64,000 nt of DNA from Nocardia panacis (GTDB lineage: Bacteria; Actinomycetota; Actinomycetes; Mycobacteriales; Mycobacteriaceae), in NCBI RefSeq assembly GCF_003598715.1, contig NZ_QZFU01000019.1, forward strand, positions 496,001-560,000, given 5' to 3'. Positions within the stretch are counted from its first letter, which is position 1. Every line of letters starts with the position of its first letter. The notes under the pieces are model-generated. The model saw only the letters and a list, made by a program, of their open reading frames with translations. It did no database searches and was not told where the DNA came from. A program made the position numbers and the translations under genes. This document shows positions 58,322-64,000 of the stretch, piece after piece.

Positions 58322-61207
58322 TCAGGCGCTGTCAAGTTCCGCCAGGCGGTGCGCGATGCCCGCGCGACCTTTCAGCCCGAGCTTGCGCAGGATTCGACCG
58401 AGGTGGTCCTCGACGGTGCGCGGGCTCAGATACAGCCGGCCTGCGATGTCCTTGTTGCTGAGTCCACCGGCGGCCAGTTCGGCGACCTCGCGTTCGCGTT
58501 CGCTCAAAGTGGTCGCGCCGCTGACGCTTCGATGTCCGGCCAGGCGGCGTTGCAGAGCGGTGGCGGCATTGATCAACTGATGCGCGCCCACCGCGGCGAA
58601 TTCGGTGCGCGCGGCGGCGATCAGTGCCGTCGCGGTGGCGAAATCGCCGCGCTGCCCGGCTATCCGGGCGGCGGGCAACATTGCTCTGGCGCGGAAGACC
58701 GGCATCTCGGCCTGCGCGTAGGCCGAGATCGCCACTTCGATCGCGCGCTGCGCCCCTTCGAGATCACCTCGCGCACAGAGGTATTCGGCTCGCGCCCTGG
58801 CGGCTTCGGCCTGCGGCCACGGCAGGTTCAACTGGTCGGCGGCCTCGGTTGCCCATGTCACCATGGCGGCGGCCGCATCCAGGTCGCCCAACGTCACGGT
58901 GCGGAAAGCGATGACGGCGAATCCTACGACCTGCATGGGGTGCGCCGCATGGGGCATCGGGTCGAATTCCGGTGCCTGACCTGGAAATACGTTGCCGAAG
59001 CGGCTGGCGACTTCGGCCAATGCGGCATCGACCACGGCGCGCCACCACCCCATCGCCGGTCGCGGTAGGGCGTCGAGAGTGCGCCACCAGCCCATGACCT
59101 CCTCGGGCGGAGCGGTCTCCTCCAGAATGCGGAGTTTCATCGCGCCTGCGAGCGGGGCGACACCCGGATATCCGTACAGCACGGCCGTTTCCGCCGCGTC
59201 TTCGGCGGCGGCCATGGCCTGCTCGTAGTGGCCCAGCTTGGACAGGCAGTACGCGTGGACCGCGTGCAGTTCGGGCAGGATGAAGCTGTGGCCGCGACGG
59301 CGGCCGACGTCGATGGCTCGTTCGATATGGGCGCGGCCGGTGCGCTGATCGTCGAGGAAGTAGGACATCCAGCCCAGGGCCGCTATCGCGTGGATGCCGT
59401 CGAGCAGTTGAGTATCGGTGAGGCGCGCGAATTCTCGTTTCGCCGCGCGGTAGTCCGCTATCGCCGAGGCCAGTTCGAGCCGGTTCAGGTGGCCCATGCT
59501 GCGCAGGGTCAATGCGGCCGCACGGATCGCAGGGTCGCGGACCGCGCCGGATTCGAATAGTGATCCGATTCTCGCGCCTGCGGCGTCGTCATTGTTGTCT
59601 TGGAGTTCGAGGATGGCCAATTCCAGTTGCGCGGGACCGCTTTCGCCCGCGCCGAGGCGAGCGATATCCCCGGCCAGGAGATCTCGGGCACAGTCGATCC
59701 GTCCGAGGATTCGCTCGCATCGCGCGTAGAGCAGCACCGCCGCGCTGCGGGCGGCCGCGCCGTCGGTCGCTCGGACGCGATCGGCGACTTGGATCCGGTC
59801 CGCCACGGGGGCGCGTTCGGCCGCGCCGAGGCGATCGGCGACCTTGCGACCGTCTAGCGGATCAGCCACGTCGACGGGTTCAGCGACCTCATCGCGACCA
59901 GCAGGCTCGAGACGTTCAGCCGCATCAATGCGGTCGGCGGCATCGGATGATTCCGCACCTTCGGTCGGTGCCCGCGAACTCGAATCATCATTCGGCAGTA
60001 GCGGTTCCAGCACCTCGCGTGCCTTGTCCGCCGATCCGGACAGTAGTAGCGCCTGCCCGTGCAGTATCTGGGCGGTCTCGTCCCGATATGGCGTGGCACG
60101 CAGCGCGGCGTCGATCCAACGCGCGCTCGTCGCGGGCGCGGTGGCAAGCGCGTATTCGGCGGCCCGCAGCAGTTCGGCCGACGCGAGTAGGTCGCGACCG
60201 CCCAAAGCGTGCTCGAGATGGCGGGCGCGGGTGAGCAGCGGGGCGTCCGAGGCGCGCAGCATCCGTGCGGCGCGACCGTGGGCGGCGGCCCGCCAAGCCG
60301 GTCCGGCGAGGCGATAGGCGGCGGTGCGGATGAGGGGATGCCGGAAGGCCACCGTCCCGCCGGTGACGGTCATCCAGCCCCGTCGCGCCAGCTCGTCCAC
60401 GGCCGGACTCAACTCCGTTGCCTCAACTTCTGCTGTGGCGCAAAGCAATTCGATATTGTCGGTAGCGCCGCACACCGCCGCCGCTTGCGCCACCAGCCGT
60501 TCGCGCGGCGGCAGATTCGCCAATTCGGCCCGGATCGTGCGATCCAGCGCGGCGTGGTCGGCCCGTCCCAAAGCCGGATCGTCGGCTCGAACCGCGGCAT
60601 CCAGATCCTCGGGCGCGAGTTCGGCCAACAATTGCAGATACAGCGGATTCCCGTGGGCCGCCTCGATCAATCGCGCTCGCCGCGCGGGCGGGACGTCCGG
60701 CAGCAATGCGCTCGCCTCGGCGGCCGTCAATGGCGGCACCGCTATATAGGACACCTCGCGCAGCGCGGACCCGAATGCGGGCAGTTGCTCCTGTCGATAC
60801 GCCAATACCGCACAGGCGGATTCGGGTAGTCGCGGCAGCAGCGCGGCCAGCACTCGCAGCGATTGCGCGTCCGCCCAGTGCACATCGTCGACGACCAGCG
60901 CGGTCGGCGTCGACCCGAGCGCGATCCGCAACCGCCGCACCGAGTCCCGAGTGTCGACACCCGGTTCGACTTCGAGCGCGCAGGCGATTTCGAGCAGCAG
61001 GTGACGCGGAGTGGACTGCTCGTATTCGGTGGCCGCGACCGAGATCGTCCGCAGACCGCGCGCCCGGCGCACGAATTCGGTGAGCAGCCGGGACTTTCCG
61101 ATCCCGGCGGGACCCTCCACCAGGAAAACCCGCGACCCCGGCTCGCGGTATGCCGCGTCCAGGGTGGTGAGCTCGTGGGCTCGGCCGACGAACGGGTCGA
61201 TGCGCAC
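58322..61207 (-). CDS. LAL-type LuxR-family ATPase regulator
   Basis: The 961-residue protein starts at GTG 61207, with GGAAGGAG upstream; an open frame to 62020 is spurious. An AAA/STAND-type ATPase at the N-terminus (VFLVEGPAGIGKS, P-loop at 32-39; Walker B ALVVDDVHWADA) is followed by long TPR-like helical repeats. A C-terminal LuxR helix-turn-helix lies at about 900-957 (LSEREREVAELAAGGLSNKD, IAGRLYLSPRTVEDHLGRIL). It is a MalT/LAL-type activator. A low-complexity acidic insertion at about residues 417-484 carries degenerate (V)ADR(I)/AAER repeats. The ligand and targets are unknown. Confidence 0.85.
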   Translation of the reverse strand: MRIDPFVGRAHELTTLDAAYREPGSRVFLVEGPAGIGKSRLLTEFVRRARGLRTISVAATEYEQSTPRHLLLEIACALEVEPGVDTRDSVRRLRIALGSTPTALVVDDVHWADAQSLRVLAALLPRLPESACAVLAYRQEQLPAFGSALREVSYIAVPPLTAAEASALLPDVPPARRARLIEAAHGNPLYLQLLAELAPEDLDAAVRADDPALGRADHAALDRTIRAELANLPPRERLVAQAAAVCGATDNIELLCATAEVEATELSPAVDELARRGWMTVTGGTVAFRHPLIRTAAYRLAGPAWRAAAHGRAARMLRASDAPLLTRARHLEHALGGRDLLASAELLRAAEYALATAPATSARWIDAALRATPYRDETAQILHGQALLLSGSADKAREVLEPLLPNDDSSSRAPTEGAESSDAADRIDAAERLEPAGRDEVAEPVDVADPLDGRKVADRLGAAERAPVADRIQVADRVRATDGAAARSAAVLLYARCERILGRIDCARDLLAGDIARLGAGESGPAQLELAILELQDNNDDAAGARIGSLFESGAVRDPAIRAAALTLRSMGHLNRLELASAIADYRAAKREFARLTDTQLLDGIHAIAALGWMSYFLDDQRTGRAHIERAIDVGRRRGHSFILPELHAVHAYCLSKLGHYEQAMAAAEDAAETAVLYGYPGVAPLAGAMKLRILEETAPPEEVMGWWRTLDALPRPAMGWWRAVVDAALAEVASRFGNVFPGQAPEFDPMPHAAHPMQVVGFAVIAFRTVTLGDLDAAAAMVTWATEAADQLNLPWPQAEAARARAEYLCARGDLEGAQRAIEVAISAYAQAEMPVFRARAMLPAARIAGQRGDFATATALIAAARTEFAAVGAHQLINAATALQRRLAGHRSVSGATTLSEREREVAELAAGGLSNKDIAGRLYLSPRTVEDHLGRILRKLGLKGRAGIAHRLAELDSA
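59755..59960 (-). repeat. Degenerate acidic repeats inside the LAL regulator
   Basis: This region encodes irregular repeats of the type ADRIDAAERLEPAGR, VADPLDGRKVADRLGAAER and VADRIQVADRVRATDG, which interrupt the helical repeat domain at about residues 417-484. It looks like an expanded, mutable linker rather than a folded unit. Confidence 0.6.
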
Positions 61208-61381
61208 GCTCCTTCCCGTGAACGGCCCTCGGCCCAAGCCTAATGGGCGCTGTTGGCGATGCCGTTCGTAGGAGCGAGGGCGGAGTTGAGCCGAGCGAAT
61301 CCCGTGGTTCCACGGATGCTCCCCGGCCTTCGACCAGGTTGGGTTGTCGGAGTCCAAGTGGTATGCGAGGTGGAGAGGTAC

Positions 61382-61930
61382 GTGAATCCGAAGCGGATGA
61401 CATCGATGCGAAAGGGTGCGACGCGGCTGCGACGCGCCCTCCCGATGGTGCTTGTGGCCCTGTCGATGGCCCTGACCGGCTGCTCGGCGGCGCAGGAGGC
61501 GGTGAACAATATCGGCAAGTCCGACACCGGACGCTCCAAGGTCGGCGACTGCATCAATGTCATCGAGGGGTCGATCGTGGATTCGAAGACCGAACCGGTG
61601 GACTGCGCCTCCCCCAAGGCCGTCTACAAGGTGGCGAAGGTCTATGGGGCCAAGACCGAATGCGCCGCCGACTACACCTCCTACGAGGAGACGATGAAGG
61701 GCATGACGCGCGCCTTCCTGTGTCTCGCGCCGAATTTCCAGCAGGGGTCCTGCTACAAGGACAATATGCTGACCGGCTACACGTTCGCCGAATGCACCCC
61801 GTCGAAGGCCAGTTTCCGGGTGGTCAGCCGGATCGATGGTCAATCGGATGAGAATCTGTGCGGTTCGGATGCGGACAGCGCGATCACCGTGCCCGATCCG
61901 AAGGTCACTTTCTGCACGCAAAAGCTCTAG
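61382..61930 (+). CDS. Small lipoprotein with several conserved cysteines
   Basis: The 182-residue protein starts at GTG 61382 (GGAGAGG upstream), with ATG 61397 as an alternative. A signal peptide (RRALPMVLVALSMALTG) ends in a lipobox LTGC, so it is anchored to the outer face of the membrane. After the signal, cysteines in GDCINVIEGS, VDCASPKAVY, KTECAADYTS, FLCLAPNFQQGSCYKD and ECTPSKASF suggest disulphides. It resembles the LppU/SCO3334-type group of actinobacterial lipoproteins; function unknown. Confidence 0.7.
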   Translation: MNPKRMTSMRKGATRLRRALPMVLVALSMALTGCSAAQEAVNNIGKSDTGRSKVGDCINVIEGSIVDSKTEPVDCASPKAVYKVAKVYGAKTECAADYTSYEETMKGMTRAFLCLAPNFQQGSCYKDNMLTGYTFAECTPSKASFRVVSRIDGQSDENLCGSDADSAITVPDPKVTFCTQKL

Positions 61931-62097
61931 AACCGATCCGCGGGGCGGCGGCAGCGCGTGGGGTGCGGCCGCCGGACCTCGCGCGGCCCGGTTTGGTGTC
62001 GCCGTGCGGCGGATATCCACTAGACGTGCGCGGATTCGGGGCGCTTCGCAAGCCGCACCTGTCAGCCGACAGGTAGCCCGAGGAAATCAGGTGCACC

Positions 62098-62748
62098 ATG
62101 AGCGACGACCAGGCGATCGTGCGGGCACTGCTCGATCGGGCCGGCGCCGGCTATGCGGCCGAGGCCGGAATCACCCTGTCCGATAAACCTGCTCCGCTAT
62201 TCCAGCTGTTGGTGCTCACACAACTGCTGAGCCACCGGATCGCGGCCGGGATCGCGGTGGCGGCCGCGCGCGAACTGTTTCGCTCCGGGTATCGCACGCC
62301 GGCGCGGGTGCGCGCCGCCGCCTGGCAGGATCTTGTCGACGCACTGGGACGCGGCCACTTTCGGCGCTATGACGAGTCCACGGCCACCGCCCTCGGGGCG
62401 AATGCCGCATACATACTCGACGCCTACCGTGGCGACCTGCGCAGGCTCGCGGGCAAGACCGGTCGGAACCCGAGCCGGCTGGCCGCCGAAGTGCAGCAGT
62501 TCCACGGCATCGGCCCGGTCGGTGCGGATATCTTTCTGCGCGAAGTCCAGGATGTCTGGACCTGGGTGCGCCCCCACTTCGACGAACGCGCCCTACGCGG
62601 CGCCGGCCGACTGCACCTCCCGACCGATCCGACCCGCCTGGCAGCCCTCAGCCCACCCGGTCACTGCGCGGACTTGGCCGCCGCTCTCGTCCGCGCCGAC
62701 TTGAATCCCACCCTCTCCGACCAGGTCGTTTCATTGAGCACACCCTGA
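62098..62748 (+). CDS. HhH-GPD/endonuclease III-like protein without an Fe-S cluster
   Basis: The 216-residue all-helical protein has an HhH motif HGIGPVGADIFLREVQDV and the surrounding helices of the endonuclease III superfamily (LFQLLVLTQLLSHRIAAGIAVAAARELF). The characteristic four C-terminal cysteines are absent, and the catalytic Lys position (usually in the GHVGRKTA-type motif) is not obvious. It is likely a DNA-binding member with changed or lost glycosylase activity. It is preceded by a probable ribosome site (GAGGAAA, about 12 bp upstream). Confidence 0.7.
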   Translation: MSDDQAIVRALLDRAGAGYAAEAGITLSDKPAPLFQLLVLTQLLSHRIAAGIAVAAARELFRSGYRTPARVRAAAWQDLVDALGRGHFRRYDESTATALGANAAYILDAYRGDLRRLAGKTGRNPSRLAAEVQQFHGIGPVGADIFLREVQDVWTWVRPHFDERALRGAGRLHLPTDPTRLAALSPPGHCADLAAALVRADLNPTLSDQVVSLSTP

Positions 62749-62783
62749 TCTACGCGGGGACTTCCCCGCCAATCAGCCCCTAG

Positions 62784-62842
62784 GTAAACATCGGTACAAT
62801 CTTACTAAGATTGTTTCTATGTAAGATCAAGCCGATGTTTAC
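62784..62842. promoter_or_regulatory. Nested inverted repeats upstream of the terminal ATPase
   Basis: Outer arms GTAAACATCGG (62784-62794) and CCGATGTTTAC (62832-62842) enclose an inner 19-bp perfect palindrome, ACAATCTTA-C-TAAGATTGT (62796-62814). They end 13 bp before the ATG, and the AT content is much higher than around it. This could be a promoter/operator for a dimeric regulator, an RNA hairpin controlling the gene, or a footprint left by an inserted element. Confidence 0.7.
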
Positions 62843-62855
62843 AGAAGGAGGGTCG

Positions 62856-64000
62856 ATGGAGTTCAAAGGGCGCGCGACGGACCTCGACCTGCTGCGATCT
62901 CAGTTGGAGTTGATATCCACGAGAACCGGCGCGACACGGGGACGGGCCGTGATCATGACCGGGCGGCGGCGGGTGGGAAAGTCGCGCCTGGTCCAGGAGT
63001 TCTGTGATCGCGCCGAGGTTCCCTACGCGGTCTTCCAGGCGACTCGTGGACGCAATCCCACCGCTGAACGCGCAGATTTCCTTGCGACATTGGCACATTC
63101 ACCGCTGCGGGAGGCGGAGCTCGTCGCAGGGATCTCGGTGACCGACTGGAATCAGGCATTGCGCACCGCCGCGGTGGCAGCCGCCGATGACACTCCCGGT
63201 GTCCTGGTCATCGATGAGGTGCCCTGGCTGGTCGAGCAGGATCCCGAGTTCGAAGGGGCGCTCCAGACGGTGTGGGATCGACACCTGTCGAACAAACCGG
63301 TGTTGTTGATCCTCGTCGGCAGTGATATCTCGACCATGGAGGCACTACAAACACATGGCCGCCCCTTCTTCGGGCGGGCGACGAAGATGACAGTCCGGCC
63401 GCTGCATTTGGCCGATGTCCAGGCTATGACGGATCTTCCGGCAGCCGAGGCGGTAGACGCGCTGCTGATCACCGGTGGATTCCCCGAGATAGTGCAGTCC
63501 TGGCAACCGGGCATGAGCCGCAAGGATTTTCTGCGGGCCGCCACCTCGAATCCGCTCTCGCCACTGCTGGTGGCGGGCGAATTGTCACTGCTCGGCGAGT
63601 TTCCCGAGAACTCGCGTTCGCGCGCCGTGCTGGAGGCGATCGGCAACGGTGAACGCACCTACAGCGCCATCGCCGCCGATGCGGGCGGTTCCGGCGCATT
63701 GGCGGCGGGAACCCTCGTCCCCTTGCTGAACACCTTGCAGGACAAGCGAATTGTGGCCGCGGATCTGCCGCTGTCGACCAAGTCCGACAGCAAGAACAAG
63801 CGCTACCGAATCGCCGATTCCTATCTCCGATTCTGGCTCGCCTTCCTGGAGCGCGGAATTCCGCTCATCGAACGCGGACGCGGCGATCTGGCCCTTAAGC
63901 GCATCGAACGCTCGTGGACGACGTGGCGCGGACGCGCGGTGGAACCGGTGATCCGGGAATCGCTGCTGCGTCTGCTGCCCGACGAACGCTGGCCCGACAC
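62856..64000 (+). CDS. AAA ATPase with DUF234-type C-terminus (partial, runs off the window)
   Basis: At least 381 residues are present and the 3' end is outside. It starts at ATG 62856, behind AGAAGGAGG. It has a P-loop TGRRRVGKSRLV, Walker B VLVIDEVPWLVEQD, a sensor-like LLILVGSDISTM, and the pattern HGRPFFGRATKMTVRPL, followed by a helical region with NPLSPLLVAGEL and a winged-helix-like YRIADSYLRFWLAFLE. This is the archaeal-type ATPase/DUF234 family, found in mobile and defence-associated loci. The end of the gene would show whether a nuclease domain is fused. Confidence 0.8.
   Translation, partial: MEFKGRATDLDLLRSQLELISTRTGATRGRAVIMTGRRRVGKSRLVQEFCDRAEVPYAVFQATRGRNPTAERADFLATLAHSPLREAELVAGISVTDWNQALRTAAVAAADDTPGVLVIDEVPWLVEQDPEFEGALQTVWDRHLSNKPVLLILVGSDISTMEALQTHGRPFFGRATKMTVRPLHLADVQAMTDLPAAEAVDALLITGGFPEIVQSWQPGMSRKDFLRAATSNPLSPLLVAGELSLLGEFPENSRSRAVLEAIGNGERTYSAIAADAGGSGALAAGTLVPLLNTLQDKRIVAADLPLSTKSDSKNKRYRIADSYLRFWLAFLERGIPLIERGRGDLALKRIERSWTTWRGRAVEPVIRESLLRLLPDERWPD

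Noticed and set aside
58322..62020. 1232-codon version of the LAL regulator
   Set aside because: GTG 61207 with GGAAGGAG fits the family start; the extra part overlaps the lipoprotein gene and has no motif.

Overview
The window looks like the chromosome of a mycolic-acid actinomycete, most probably Nocardia or a close relative. The base composition is very GC-rich, many starts are GTG, and many genes overlap by 4 bp. The gene families point the same way: WXG100/EspG/YbaB type VII secretion partners, an MpaB-type oxygenase, many acyl-CoA dehydrogenase, crotonase, thiolase and MaoC genes, a DesR/NarL-type two-component pair and a LuxR-type giant ATPase regulator. This taxonomic call is inference; no rRNA or marker gene is present.

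Layout. (1) 1-9610 is an accessory, defence-like stretch. It holds an XRE regulator coupled by 4-bp overlaps to a bifunctional NAD(P)HX-repair enzyme and a small Toprim/JetD-like protein (394-3694), and a two-gene NLR system whose small effector and NB-ARC/TPR receptor carry matching amyloid-like motifs (3991-6872). After a 1-kb gene-free gap comes an RloA-like ATPase with a broken rloB (7946-9610). (2) 9839-13535 has a response regulator and a sensor kinase placed tail to tail with overlapping 3' ends, then an epoxide hydrolase. (3) 13631-22896 is a type VII secretion toxin island: WXG100, YbaB-like protein, a 1204-residue toxin with a C-terminal PD-(D/E)XK nuclease, a DUF6301-type partner (presumed immunity or chaperone), a second DUF6301 gene facing it, and EspG with a large ESX substrate-like protein.

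(4) 23240-48985 is a catabolic island. MpaB and a small monooxygenase are followed by a long leftward operon (34576 to 24735): CaiB CoA-transferase, two MaoC-type hot-dog genes, AtuA-like protein, a small unknown, acyl-CoA dehydrogenase, amidase, cyclase, thiolase and MaoC. Next come an acyl-CoA dehydrogenase/thiolase pair, a TetR regulator, and a rightward operon of two crotonases, two adjacent acyl-CoA dehydrogenases and a thioesterase, with further SDR, crotonase, nitroreductase and lipase-maturation-factor genes. Seven copies of one 21-bp near-palindrome lie in front of these units and of tetR itself, so the island is probably one regulon for CoA-dependent breakdown of an unidentified branched or cyclic, perhaps terpenoid, acid.

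(5) 49688-52815 contains two near-identical 422-residue proteins, plausibly aerolysin-type beta-pore formers, flanking a Pro-rich 169-residue protein; a tRNA-like sequence follows. (6) 53319-64000 has two alpha/beta hydrolases (one lacking the nucleophile Ser), a second RloA-like ATPase with another internally deleted rloB, a thiamine-binding protein, a LAL-type LuxR regulator, a lipoprotein, an HhH-family protein, and an AAA/DUF234 ATPase that runs off the end behind a nested inverted repeat.

The strongest candidates for something little described are the amyloid-motif NLR pair, the duplicated pore-former-like cassette, the XRE-NAD(P)HX-repair-Toprim operon and the TetR-controlled catabolic regulon.
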